Below, piece by piece: positions 9,018 to 18,005 of a DNA stretch of 64,000 nucleotides. This stretch comes from Caulobacter radicis (GTDB taxonomy: Bacteria > Pseudomonadota > Alphaproteobacteria > Caulobacterales > Caulobacteraceae): positions 72,675 through 136,674 of the forward strand of contig NZ_QDKO01000040.1 of the NCBI RefSeq assembly GCF_003094615.1, read 5' to 3'. The notes beneath the pieces were generated by a model, which was not told where the DNA came from, did no database searches, and saw nothing but the letters and a program-made list of their open reading frames with translations. Within the stretch, counting starts at the first letter, position 1; every line of letters begins with the position of its first letter. The translations under genes were made by a program, and so were the position numbers.

Positions 9018-9710
9018 ATGAGCGAGACCCTCACGATCAACACGCCCGATGGCGACTTCTCGGCCTATGTGGCGCGTCCCGCCACGGGAGACAATCCGCC
9101 GGCCGTCGTCGTCATCCAGGAGATCTTCGGCGTCAACCAGGTGATGCGCGACATCTGCGACAAACTGGCCGGCGAGGGCTTCCTGGCCGTGTGCCCCGAC
9201 CTCTTCTGGCGGATCGAGCCCGGCATCGACATCACCGACAAGTCGGAAGCCGAGTGGAAGAAGGCCTTCGAACTGTTCAACGCGTTCGACGTGGACGCCG
9301 GCGTCGCCGACATCGACGCCACCATCGACGCCATCCGCCCGCAGTCGTCGGGCAAGGTGGGCGCGGTCGGCTACTGCCTGGGCGGCCTGCTGGCCTTCCT
9401 GACCGCCACCCGCACCGACGCCGACGCCTCGGTCTCCTATTACGGCGTCGGCCTGGAAAAGCATGTCGGCGAGGCCGAGAAGCTGGAAAAGCCGCTGCTG
9501 CTGCACGTGGCCGAGGAAGACAAGTTCGTGCCCAAGGAAGCCCAGCAGGTGATCTTCGCCGCGCTGAAGGACCACCCGCAGATCACGCTTCATACCTATG
9601 CGGGCCGCGACCACGCCTTCGCCCGCGAGGGCGGCGAGCACTATGACGCCGCCGACGCCGCCCTGGCCAACGGCCGCAGCCTGGCCTTCTTCAAGAAGAC
9701 CCTCGCCTGA
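9018..9710 (+). CDS. Dienelactone hydrolase family protein
   Basis: A cytosolic alpha/beta hydrolase of the dienelactone hydrolase family, whose founding member opens dienelactones in chlorocatechol breakdown; the substrate here is unknown. The 230-residue protein has the nucleophile motif GYCLGG with cysteine in place of serine, as is typical. The candidate acid is in EEDKFV and the candidate histidine in GRDHAF. I chose MSETLTIN at 9018 because GGAGAG lies just upstream. The stop codon overlaps the start of the quinone oxidoreductase by one base, so the two are co-translated. Confidence 0.88.
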   Translation: MSETLTINTPDGDFSAYVARPATGDNPPAVVVIQEIFGVNQVMRDICDKLAGEGFLAVCPDLFWRIEPGIDITDKSEAEWKKAFELFNAFDVDAGVADIDATIDAIRPQSSGKVGAVGYCLGGLLAFLTATRTDADASVSYYGVGLEKHVGEAEKLEKPLLLHVAEEDKFVPKEAQQVIFAALKDHPQITLHTYAGRDHAFAREGGEHYDAADAALANGRSLAFFKKTLA

Positions 9711-10675
9711 TGCTGGCCGTCGAAGCCAAGGCCGCCGGCGGGCCCGAGGTGCTGGAGGTCGTCGAACGCGACCTCCCCTCGCCCGGCCCCGGCCAGATCC
9801 TCGTCCGCCATGCGGCCGTCGGTCTGAACTTCATCGACACCTATCACCGCTCGGGCCTTTACCCAGTGAAGTACCCGCAGGTGCTGGGCCTGGAAGCCGC
9901 CGGTCACGTGGAGGCCGTCGGCGAGGGCGTCACCCGCTTCGCCGTCGGCGACCGCGTCGCCTACAACGGCACGATGGGCGCCTATGCGCAGGCCTCGGTG
10001 GTTCCGGCCGATCGGGCGGTGAAGGTTCCGGAAGGTGTCGACCTGGAGGTCGCCGCCGCCGTCCTGCTCAAGGGCATGACGGCCGAGTTCCTGGTCCGTC
10101 GCTGCTTCCCCGTGCAAGCCGGCCAGACCGTGCTGGTCCATGCGGCCGCCGGCGGCGTCGGCCAGATCCTGGTGCAGTGGGCCAAGGCCCTGGGCGCCAG
10201 CGTCATCGCCACGGTAGGCTCGGAAGCCAAGGCGCAGATCGTCCGCGACCTCGGCGCCGACCACGTGATCCTCTACGACCACGAGGACGTCGCCGCCCGG
10301 GTCGCCGAGATCACCGGCGGGGCCGGCGTGCCGGTCGTCTATGACGGCGTGGGCAAGGACACCTTCCAGGGCAGCCTGAAGAGCCTGGGCCGGCGCGGCG
10401 TGCTGGTCACCTATGGCAACGCCTCGGGACCCGTGCCGCCGTTCGCGCCGCTGGAGCTCGGCGCCAAGTCGGCCTTCATCACCCGCCCTCGCCTGTTCGA
10501 CTACATCGTCACGACGGAGGAGCTCGACGAGAGCGCCGCGGCCCTGTTCGAGGTCCTGGCGTCTGGCGCGGTGAAGATCGAGATCGGGCAGCGGTTTCCG
10601 CTGGCGGAGGCCCGAGCGGCGCACGAGGCGCTGGAGGGTCGGAAGACGACAGGGGCGACGGTGCTGGTTCCGTAG
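9710..10675 (+). CDS. Quinone oxidoreductase, zinc-independent MDR family (Qor-like)
   Basis: An NADPH-dependent quinone reductase of the medium-chain dehydrogenase/reductase superfamily. The 321-residue protein has the N-terminal GroES-like fold with the family stretch GLNFIDTYHRSGLYP. Its nucleotide-binding loop is AAAGGVGQILVQWAKALGA near residue 145. The zinc-binding cysteines of alcohol dehydrogenases are absent, as expected for this group. The ATG shares a base with the stop of the dienelactone hydrolase gene, which suggests joint detoxification of reactive carbonyls or quinones; that role is an inference. Confidence 0.92.
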   Translation: MLAVEAKAAGGPEVLEVVERDLPSPGPGQILVRHAAVGLNFIDTYHRSGLYPVKYPQVLGLEAAGHVEAVGEGVTRFAVGDRVAYNGTMGAYAQASVVPADRAVKVPEGVDLEVAAAVLLKGMTAEFLVRRCFPVQAGQTVLVHAAAGGVGQILVQWAKALGASVIATVGSEAKAQIVRDLGADHVILYDHEDVAARVAEITGGAGVPVVYDGVGKDTFQGSLKSLGRRGVLVTYGNASGPVPPFAPLELGAKSAFITRPRLFDYIVTTEELDESAAALFEVLASGAVKIEIGQRFPLAEARAAHEALEGRKTTGATVLVP

Positions 10676-10680
10676 CACCA

Positions 10681-10815
10681 AGATCCTCTCCCTTTGGGAG
10701 AGGTGTCGGCGTAGCCGACGGAGAGGGGTGTGGGTGATCAGCTGGCCGATACTGCGGCAGCTGAGAACGTCCCCCCTCCGGCCTTACGGGCCACCTCCCG
10801 CAGAGGGGAGGATCT
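10681..10815. repeat. Palindromic intergenic repeat, family C (full copy)
   Basis: A sequence of about 135 bp with terminal inverted repeats (AGATCCTCTCCC at the left, GGGGAGGATCT at the right) and internal hairpins, including GTCGGCGTAGCCGAC. It fills the convergent junction between qor and rho. A related full copy is at 57980-58116, and fragments lie near 22048 and 24402. No transposase is present, so it resembles a non-autonomous REP or MITE-like element. Confidence 0.75.
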
Positions 10816-10832
10816 CAACGCCACCGACCAAC

Positions 10833-10862
10833 AAAAAGGCCCCGGATCGCTCCGGGGCCTTT
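10833..10862 (-). terminator. Intrinsic terminator of rho
   Basis: GGCCCCGGA pairs perfectly with TCCGGGGCC around a TCGC loop. On the minus strand the stem is followed by a run of five T. It lies 27 bp after the rho stop codon, with a parS site between. It also has three T on the plus side and may stop qor transcripts weakly. Confidence 0.85.
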
Positions 10863-10866
10863 CTCG

Positions 10867-10882
10867 TGTTTCACGTGAAACA
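10867..10882. promoter_or_regulatory. parS: parS site (perfect consensus)
   Basis: TGTTTCACGTGAAACA matches the parS consensus at all 16 positions. It lies in the 3' untranslated region of rho, between its stop codon and its terminator, and is the site closest to the predicted origin (about 4.3 kb). Confidence 0.93.
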
Positions 10883-10888
10883 CCAAGC

Positions 10889-12334
<1,446 letters not shown>

Positions 12335-12642
12335 GCATAGACTCGCGGTCGCCCGGATACGATCCGGGCTTGGATAGAAATTCAGCCGGCTTCAAGCGAA
12401 GGCGGCGATGGGGTCGCGCCATGACGACGGCGCGGATCGATCAGGGGAACGGATCATGGGGCGCTCCAGGACGGGCGCGATCCGTGAAAGACGGGAACGC
12501 TGCGGTATGACCGCAACGTCTGACCAAGACGGGAACCACAAGGCGGGTTCGCGGTCAAGCGCTACCGATGGAGTCCTGTGGGACTCCATCGCCTGGCGGG
12601 GGATAAGGCGGGGAGAAGGCGGGACGCTTCGGCCCCTCCCCG
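12335..12642 (-). promoter_or_regulatory. rho leader / hemJ-rho intergenic region
   Basis: This gap of 308 bp has no convincing gene. A perfect 11-bp inverted repeat (12566-12576 with 12581-12591, loop TGTG) carries one GANTC site in each arm. On the minus strand TTGACC follows the hairpin, a possible -35 box for rho. I cannot place the -10 box. Rho genes in many bacteria are autoregulated through long leaders, which would fit the length. Confidence 0.4.
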
Positions 12643-13107
12643 CTAGTTCAGGTACTTGGTCGTCACCGACAGCACGATGACGATCGCCGCCACGAAGGGC
12701 AGCTCGTTGGTGGCGCGCCAGAACTTCTCCGAGCGGGTGTTCTGGCCGGCCTCGAACGCCTTTCGGGCCTTCGACAGGAAGCCGTGCCAGCCGAACAGGA
12801 AGAACACGCCAGCCAGCTTGGCCAACATCCAGGGCTTCAAGAGGAAGTCCCAGCCGCGGATCACGCCGTCGGCCATGATCAGGCCCAGGCCGAAGACCAG
12901 GGCGGCGATCATCGCCGGATTGATGATCCCCCGCAGCAGCCGCCGCTCCATGACCTTGAAGGTCGCGTCCATCTCCGAACCGAGCGTCGCCTGCGTGTGA
13001 TAGACGTAGAGGCGCGGCAGGTAGAGCATCCCCGCCATCCAGGCGATCACGGCCAGGATGTGCAGGCCGCGGATCAGGTTGAAATGCTCGACCAGGAAGT
13101 CGGTCAC
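12643..13107 (-). CDS. hemJ: Protoporphyrinogen IX oxidase HemJ
   Basis: HemJ is the membrane protoporphyrinogen oxidase that serves many bacteria lacking HemY or HemG, the penultimate step of heme synthesis. The 154-residue protein has four hydrophobic segments, including the first helix LHILAVIAWMAGMLYLPRLYVYH with the conserved histidine. An FFLFGWH segment follows in the third region. It overlaps the hemH stop by four bases (ATGA) and completes the hemE-hemH-hemJ set. Confidence 0.93.
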   Translation of the reverse strand: MTDFLVEHFNLIRGLHILAVIAWMAGMLYLPRLYVYHTQATLGSEMDATFKVMERRLLRGIINPAMIAALVFGLGLIMADGVIRGWDFLLKPWMLAKLAGVFFLFGWHGFLSKARKAFEAGQNTRSEKFWRATNELPFVAAIVIVLSVTTKYLN

Positions 13108-14168
13108 GCGCGGGCTCCAGAGCGGGTATTGGGGCAGGATCGGTCGCTGCCGCAGACCTGTGGCGCTTCCGAAGAGAGCGCCTCAGTCACGAGAGTCCCC
13201 AAACAATCTATGAATGCGGGCCACACGCCAAGCGCCGGCGCGCGGGCGTAGATCGAGCCGCCGTGGGCGTAGAACAGCTCGCGATACTCGACGTCGAGCT
13301 CGACCAGGGTCTCGATGTGCTCGGAGACGAAGGCGATCGGCGTGACCACCAGGGCCAAGCCCTCATGCGCCGCCGCCTCGACCTCCTCGTCGGTGGATGG
13401 TCCGATCCATTTCAGCGGGCCGACGCGGCTCTGATAGCTGATCTTCCAGTCGACGCCCTCGCCCAGGATGTCGCCGAGCTTATCGACCACGGCGGCGGCC
13501 GTAGCCTCGACCTGGCGCTGGTAGGGATCGCCGGCGGTGATCACCTTTTCCGGCAGGCCGTGGGCCGAGAACAGGATCCGCGCCGGCTTGGGCGAGCCGG
13601 CCTTGAGGTACTCCGCCCGAACCAGGTCCGCGTGCGCCTGCACGAAACCATCGGCCGCGGGATAGCAGCAGACGGTCGTCATCCGCCCCGGACCCTTGCG
13701 GTAGGCCTTGCTCCACGCCTTCAGCGACGAGGCCGTCGTCGTTGTGGAGTATTGCGGATAGAGCGGCAGCAGCACCACTTCGTCGGGCTTCCAGGCCTTG
13801 ACGGCCCTGGCCGTCTCGCCGGTCAGCGGGTCCCAGTAGCGCATGGCGACGAAGGCCTTGACCGTGTCGCCCGGCAACCGCTGCGCCAGCACCGCCTCCA
13901 GCGCCCGCGCCTGTTTCTCGGTTTCCGGCAGCAGCGGCGAGCCGCCGCCCATCAGCGCGTAGTTGGCGCGGGCCGACTTGGCCCGCGTCGTCGAGATCAG
14001 CGCCGCCACCGGATAGCGGACGAAGAACGGCGCCTGGATGATCGCCGGATCGCGAAACAGGTTGAACAGGAACGGCCGCACCGCCGCCTGGCCGTCGGGC
14101 CCGCCGAGATTGAACAGGACGACGGCGATCCTGCGCCCAGCTTCCGCGCCGCTCTTCACTTCGCTCAC
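13104..14168 (-). CDS. hemH: Ferrochelatase HemH
   Basis: HemH inserts ferrous iron into protoporphyrin IX, the last step of heme synthesis, at the inner membrane. The 354-residue protein shows VVLFNLGGPD at the N-terminus and LLPLYPQYSTTTTASS in the middle. The active-site region FSAHGLPEKVI with the catalytic histidine is near residue 200. The GTG at 14168 overlaps the hemE stop (GTGA) and agrees with the start of the conserved domain. The C-terminus has Cys in FIDCLGTL and in QVCGSDRSC, consistent with the [2Fe-2S] cluster reported for Caulobacter ferrochelatase. Confidence 0.96.
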   Translation of the reverse strand: MSEVKSGAEAGRRIAVVLFNLGGPDGQAAVRPFLFNLFRDPAIIQAPFFVRYPVAALISTTRAKSARANYALMGGGSPLLPETEKQARALEAVLAQRLPGDTVKAFVAMRYWDPLTGETARAVKAWKPDEVVLLPLYPQYSTTTTASSLKAWSKAYRKGPGRMTTVCCYPAADGFVQAHADLVRAEYLKAGSPKPARILFSAHGLPEKVITAGDPYQRQVEATAAAVVDKLGDILGEGVDWKISYQSRVGPLKWIGPSTDEEVEAAAHEGLALVVTPIAFVSEHIETLVELDVEYRELFYAHGGSIYARAPALGVWPAFIDCLGTLVTEALSSEAPQVCGSDRSCPNTRSGARA

Positions 14169-15193
14169 AGGCCGGTCACCCGCTTCAGCACCTGCTCGAC
14201 ATGAGCGATCGGCGTGTCGGGCAGGATGCCGTGGCCCAGGTTGAAGATATAGGGGCCTTGCCCCCACTGCTCGAGCATCTGCTCGACGCGTTCGTCCAGC
14301 GCCGGCCCGCCGGCCCGCAGCAGCAGCGGATCCAGCGCGCCCTGGATGGTCTTGGTCTTCTGGATGGCCTGGCCGAGCTTCGCCGAGGCCGAGGTGTCGA
14401 GCGCCACGCCGTCCACCGGCACGGCCTGCGCGTAGGCTTCGACGAGCGTTCCGGCTCCGCGGGGGAAGCCGATCAGCGGCACGGTCACGCCGCGCGCCCG
14501 AAGGCCCTCGACGATGGCGATGTGGGGCTTGGTCACCAGGCGGTCGAAAAGCGGCTCAGAGAGGCCCTCGGCCCAGCTCTCGAACAGCTTCAGCGCCTGG
14601 GCGCCGGAAGCGGCCTGCATGGCCAGATAATCGACCGTGGCGTCGACCAGGATCTGGATCAGTCGGTCCAGCTTGTCGGCGTTCTGGTAGGCGAAGGTGC
14701 GCGCGCCCGAGCGATCGCTCGATCCGCCCTCGATCATGTAGGTCGCCACCGTCCACGGCGCACCGGCAAAGCCGATCAGGGCCTTCGAAGGATCGATGTC
14801 CGCTCGCACGCGCGAAAGCGTCTCGCCGACGGCCTTCAGGGCCTCGCCGGCCTGCTGGGTCTTGTCGGCCATGGCGTCCAGATCGGGCAGCTCGCCGAGC
14901 TTGGGGCCTTCGCCGGCCTCGAACCAGACCTTCTGGCCCAGCGCGCCGGGGATCAGCAGGATGTCGGCGAAGACGATGGCCGCGTCATACGGAAAGCGGC
15001 GCAGCGGCTGCAGGGTGACTTCGGCGGCCTTCTCAGGGTTCAGGCAGAAGCTGATGAAGTCCGGGGTCGTCGCCCGCACGGCGCGATACTCGGGGAGATA
15101 CCGTCCCGCCTGGCGCATGAACCAGACCGGGGGACGCTCGGCGGTTTCACCGGCCAGCACGGAGAGAAACTTCGGGATCGGGGAGCTCGTCAT
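14165..15193 (-). CDS. hemE: Uroporphyrinogen decarboxylase HemE
   Basis: HemE removes four carboxyl groups from uroporphyrinogen III to give coproporphyrinogen III. The 342-residue protein has the signature PPVWFMRQAGRYLPEYR near residue 20 and GFAGAPWTVATYMIEG in the middle. It ends with GHGILPDTPIAHVEQVL. I take MTSSPIPKFLSVLAGE as the start; the longer reading frame upstream runs into the origin. It transcribes away from the origin, and its promoter must lie in the origin region, as in Caulobacter, where hemE transcription is linked to origin control. Confidence 0.97.
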   Translation of the reverse strand: MTSSPIPKFLSVLAGETAERPPVWFMRQAGRYLPEYRAVRATTPDFISFCLNPEKAAEVTLQPLRRFPYDAAIVFADILLIPGALGQKVWFEAGEGPKLGELPDLDAMADKTQQAGEALKAVGETLSRVRADIDPSKALIGFAGAPWTVATYMIEGGSSDRSGARTFAYQNADKLDRLIQILVDATVDYLAMQAASGAQALKLFESWAEGLSEPLFDRLVTKPHIAIVEGLRARGVTVPLIGFPRGAGTLVEAYAQAVPVDGVALDTSASAKLGQAIQKTKTIQGALDPLLLRAGGPALDERVEQMLEQWGQGPYIFNLGHGILPDTPIAHVEQVLKRVTGL

Positions 15194-15250
15194 ACCGGCG
15201 GTTAAATCCCGGCGAGCCGTTCCACTCAAGTCCGTGCGATCCCGTACCCT

Positions 15251-15279
15251 CTTATTCTTCTTAAAAATAAGAATCTTAG
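15251..15279. other. A+T-rich segment with inverted repeat in origin
   Basis: In an otherwise GC-rich region this stretch is mostly A and T. The arms ATTCTT (15254-15259) and AAGAAT (15269-15274) form an exact inverted repeat around a 9-base loop. It includes a GANTC site at 15271-15275. It could be the unwinding region or part of the hemE promoter. Confidence 0.55.
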
Positions 15280-15465
15280 AGAGAGAGGAAGAAGGGGGAG
15301 GGCAAGTGCAACACGGGGATAAGTCCGCCCCGGTGGACAACTCCAACAGGCCCTACTCGGTATGCCCCAGCTTGGTACACATGGGAGTCATACCTTGTGA
15401 ACTTCGTGGACAAGCTTCCAAGTCACGAGATTCCTTACGGAACCCAGACGATGGTGAACGGGAAA

Positions 15466-15480
15466 TTAACCACCCGTTAG
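15466..15480. promoter_or_regulatory. CtrA-binding site in origin
   Basis: TTAACCACCCGTTAG fits the CtrA consensus TTAA-N7-TTAA with one change in the right half. CtrA~P binding at Cori is known to repress initiation in swarmer cells. A degenerate second site (TAAA-N7-TTAA) is at 15645-15659. Confidence 0.78.
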
Positions 15481-15640
15481 GACTTTCCACAAGCGCGGGA
15501 GAACGCTCGGGCACAGGTCCCGGTGGGCAGGTTCAAGCTGGGGATTGTCCGGCGTCAATGAGGCCGTTTATCACAGGGGCGCGGCGCAGCGTCGCGCTGG
15601 GGCGCATTTGGCGCCCGCTTGTCCCCAGAAGGCTCCCAGA

Positions 15641-16543
15641 GTGGTAAAGCAACCCTTAACGGATGATCCACAGGACAGTGCGTCGCCTGAGGCCGATCGC
15701 CACACCGCGCGGTTCGCGACCTACTTCCATATCCACTTGGTTTCGGACTCCACGGGCGAGACCCTGAACGCCATGGCGCGCGCGGTCTGTGCACGGTTCA
15801 CCGATATCCTGCCGATCGAACACATCTACGCGCTGGTTCGTTCCATAAGGCAGCTGGACCGGGCCCTGGAGGAGATCGCCGGGGCGCCGGGGGTGGTCAT
15901 GCACACCATCATCGACCCGAACCTGCGCTCGGCGCTGGAGGAAGGCTGCCGCAAGCTCGACATGCCGTGCATCGCCGCGCTGGATCCGGTGGTCAGCGCC
16001 ATGTCGCGCTATCTGGGCGCCAAGATCTCCACGCGCGTGGGCGCGCAGCACGCGCTGAACAACGACTATTTCGACCGTATCGAGGCCCTGGACTACGCCA
16101 TCGCCCACGACGACGGCCAGGGTGGCCAGGATCTGACCCAGGCCGACGTGATCCTGGTGGGCGTCTCGCGCACTTCCAAGACGCCGACCTGCATCTATCT
16201 GGCCCATCGCGGCGTGCGCGCCGCCAACGTGCCGCTGGTGCCAGGCCGTCCGCCGCCCGAGCAGCTGTTCGAGCTGAAGAACACCCTGATCGTTGGCCTG
16301 ATGACCACGCCCGAACGGCTGATCCAGATCCGCCGCAACCGCCTGCTGTCGCTCAAGGAGAATAGAGAGAGCGACTATATCGACACCGACAGCGTGCGCG
16401 CCGAGATCATCGCCGCCCGCCGCCTGTTCGAAAAGAACGGCTGGCCGATCATCGACGTCACCCGCCGTTCGGTGGAGGAAACCGCCGCGGCGATCATCAA
16501 CCTGCTGTCGGGCGGCCGCGGCCAGGTCGAGGTGCTGGGATGA
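15641..16543 (+). CDS. Pyruvate, phosphate dikinase regulatory protein (PPSR/PDRP)
   Basis: A bifunctional serine/threonine kinase and Pi-dependent pyrophosphorylase that inactivates and reactivates pyruvate phosphate dikinase or PEP synthetase. The domain starts at FHIHLVSDSTGETL, and the P-loop-like signature GVSRTSKTPTCIYLA is near residue 183. The protein ends VEETAAAIINLL. The start is uncertain: GTG at 15641 gives 300 residues and a 25-residue leader; a TTG at 15545 would enter the origin. It is the first gene right of the origin and overlaps maf by four bases. Confidence 0.92.
   Translation: MVKQPLTDDPQDSASPEADRHTARFATYFHIHLVSDSTGETLNAMARAVCARFTDILPIEHIYALVRSIRQLDRALEEIAGAPGVVMHTIIDPNLRSALEEGCRKLDMPCIAALDPVVSAMSRYLGAKISTRVGAQHALNNDYFDRIEALDYAIAHDDGQGGQDLTQADVILVGVSRTSKTPTCIYLAHRGVRAANVPLVPGRPPPEQLFELKNTLIVGLMTTPERLIQIRRNRLLSLKENRESDYIDTDSVRAEIIAARRLFEKNGWPIIDVTRRSVEETAAAIINLLSGGRGQVEVLG
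15664..15672 (+). promoter_or_regulatory. DnaA box (moderate-affinity type)
   Basis: TGATCCACA differs from the E. coli consensus TTATCCACA at one position, with G in place of T. Boxes with this G are what I recall as the moderate-affinity class in Caulobacter Cori. It lies 4 bp from the degenerate CtrA-like site and inside the predicted first codons of the PPSR gene. Confidence 0.75.
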
Positions 16544-17145
16544 GCGCCTCCCCTCCCCCTATCGTGCTGGCCTCCACCAGCTGGACGCGTCAGACGATCC
16601 TCAAGAACGCCGGGGTTCCGTTCGAGGCCGTGGCCTCGGGTGTGGACGAAGAGGCCGCCAAGGCCGGCCTGCTGGCCGAAGAGGTGACGCCGCGCGACGT
16701 CGCCGACGCCCTGGCCGAGATGAAGGCGGTCAAGGTTTCCCACAGGCGGCCGGGCCTCGTGATCGGCTCGGACCAGACCCTCGAGCTGAAAGGCCGGCTG
16801 TTCGACAAGGTCGACACCCTCGAGGCCGCGCGCGCGCGCCTGCTGGAGCTGCGCGGAGAAATCCACAAGCTGCACTCCGGCGTCGTCGTGGCCCGCGACG
16901 GCCAGCCGATCTGGCGCATCGTCGAGACCGCCAAGCTGTCGGTGCGTCCGTTCAGCGAGGCCTGGCTCGACGGCTATCTGGAGCGCAACGGCGAGCAGAT
17001 CCTGTCGTCTGTCGGCTGCTACATGCTGGAAGGCGAAGGCCTGCAGATGTTCGACCGTATAGACGGGGACTACTTCACCATCCTCGGGCTGCCGATGACC
17101 GGCCTGCTCGACTTCCTGCGCCTGCACGGAGCCCTTCAGGCATGA
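16540..17145 (+). CDS. maf: Maf family nucleoside triphosphate pyrophosphatase
   Basis: Maf proteins hydrolyse non-canonical or modified nucleoside triphosphates to monophosphates and so keep them out of RNA and DNA; some also affect septation. The 201-residue protein begins with IVLASTSWTRQTIL, close to the family motif LAS-x-S-x-R. The acidic motif GSDQTLEL is near residue 75, and IDGDYFTILGLP is near the end. The start overlaps the PPSR stop (ATGA), and the stop overlaps aroE in the same way. Confidence 0.92.
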   Translation: MSASPPPIVLASTSWTRQTILKNAGVPFEAVASGVDEEAAKAGLLAEEVTPRDVADALAEMKAVKVSHRRPGLVIGSDQTLELKGRLFDKVDTLEAARARLLELRGEIHKLHSGVVVARDGQPIWRIVETAKLSVRPFSEAWLDGYLERNGEQILSSVGCYMLEGEGLQMFDRIDGDYFTILGLPMTGLLDFLRLHGALQA

Positions 17146-18005
17146 GTTTCAAGATTACCGGCCAGGCCCTGGTGGCCGGCGTCTGCGGCCAGCCGATCGT
17201 TCACTCGATGAGCCCGCTGCTGCACAACGCCTGGCTGGCGGCCGCCGGGATCGACGGCACCTATGTGCCGATGGGTCCGCGCGAAGATCGGTTCGAGGCC
17301 TTCGTGAACGGCTTCCGGGGCGGTGTGATCCGAGGCCTCAACGTCACCATCCCCTTCAAGGAAAGAGCGCTGGCCTGCGCCGACGAGGCCAGCGCCCTGG
17401 CGCGCCTGGCCGGCGCGGCCAACCTGCTGCGCTTCCGCGAGGACGGCACGATCTTCGCCGATAACACCGACGGACCGGGTCTCCTCGGCGCGATCGCCGC
17501 CCAGGCGCCGGACTTCGACGTCACAGCGGCGCCCGTGGTGATCCTGGGCGCCGGCGGCGCGGCGCGGGGCGCGGCGGCGGCCCTGCTGCTGGCCGGCGCG
17601 CCCAAGGTCGGGATCGTCAACCGCACGGTCGCCAAGGCCCAGGCCATCGCCGACGCCCTTGGCGACAAGGTCACGGCGGCCGGCGAGAACGCCCTGCCCG
17701 CCCTGCTGGCCGACGCGGGCCTCGTCATCAACGCCACCTCGCTGGGCCTGGGCGGCGGCGATGGTCCGCCGGCCGACCTCACGCTTACTCCCGAAGGCTG
17801 CGTGGTGATGGACATGGTCTACAAGCCGCTGCGCACCGAGTTCCTGGCGCGGGCGCAAGCCGCTGGCCGGCCCACGGTGGACGGCCTGGAAATGCTGCTG
17901 CTGCAGGCCGTGCCGTCGTTCGAAGCCTTCTTCGGCCAGCCGCCTCCGGCCGATGTCGATGTTCGCGCTGTCGCCCTGGCGCATCTGGGGCAAGGCGCGA
18001 AATGA
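17142..18005 (+). CDS. aroE: Shikimate dehydrogenase AroE
   Basis: AroE reduces 3-dehydroshikimate to shikimate with NADPH in aromatic amino acid synthesis. The 287-residue protein has the shikimate-binding QPIVHSMSPLLHNAW near residue 15 and the catalytic lysine in NVTIPFKE near residue 70. The NADPH loop GAGGAARG is near residue 130, and GLEMLLLQA is near the C-terminus. It is coupled by four-base overlaps to maf and coaE. Confidence 0.96.
   Translation: MSFKITGQALVAGVCGQPIVHSMSPLLHNAWLAAAGIDGTYVPMGPREDRFEAFVNGFRGGVIRGLNVTIPFKERALACADEASALARLAGAANLLRFREDGTIFADNTDGPGLLGAIAAQAPDFDVTAAPVVILGAGGAARGAAAALLLAGAPKVGIVNRTVAKAQAIADALGDKVTAAGENALPALLADAGLVINATSLGLGGGDGPPADLTLTPEGCVVMDMVYKPLRTEFLARAQAAGRPTVDGLEMLLLQAVPSFEAFFGQPPPADVDVRAVALAHLGQGAK

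Larger units (their letters stand above)
15194..15672. other. oriC: Predicted chromosomal replication origin (Cori-like)
   Basis: This 447-bp non-coding gap plus the first codons of the PPSR gene lies between hemE and the PPSR gene, the position of Cori in Caulobacter crescentus. It holds an A+T-rich stretch at 15251-15279 and a CtrA box at 15466-15480. A degenerate CtrA-like site at 15645-15659 lies beside a DnaA box at 15664-15672. There are weak DnaA-box-like 9-mers at 15332, 15405 and 15483. GANTC methylation sites occur at 15271, 15385 and 15429. Motif content and context agree. No replication assay or skew calculation was possible here. Confidence 0.9.

Noticed and set aside
15568..15575. 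TTATCACA as a DnaA box
   Set aside because: One base is missing compared with the 9-mer TTATCCACA, so I do not count it among the boxes, though weak binding cannot be excluded.
15545..15640. Upstream TTG start for the PPSR gene
   Set aside because: It would place about 32 extra, non-conserved residues in the origin region; the GTG at 15641 is a simpler choice.
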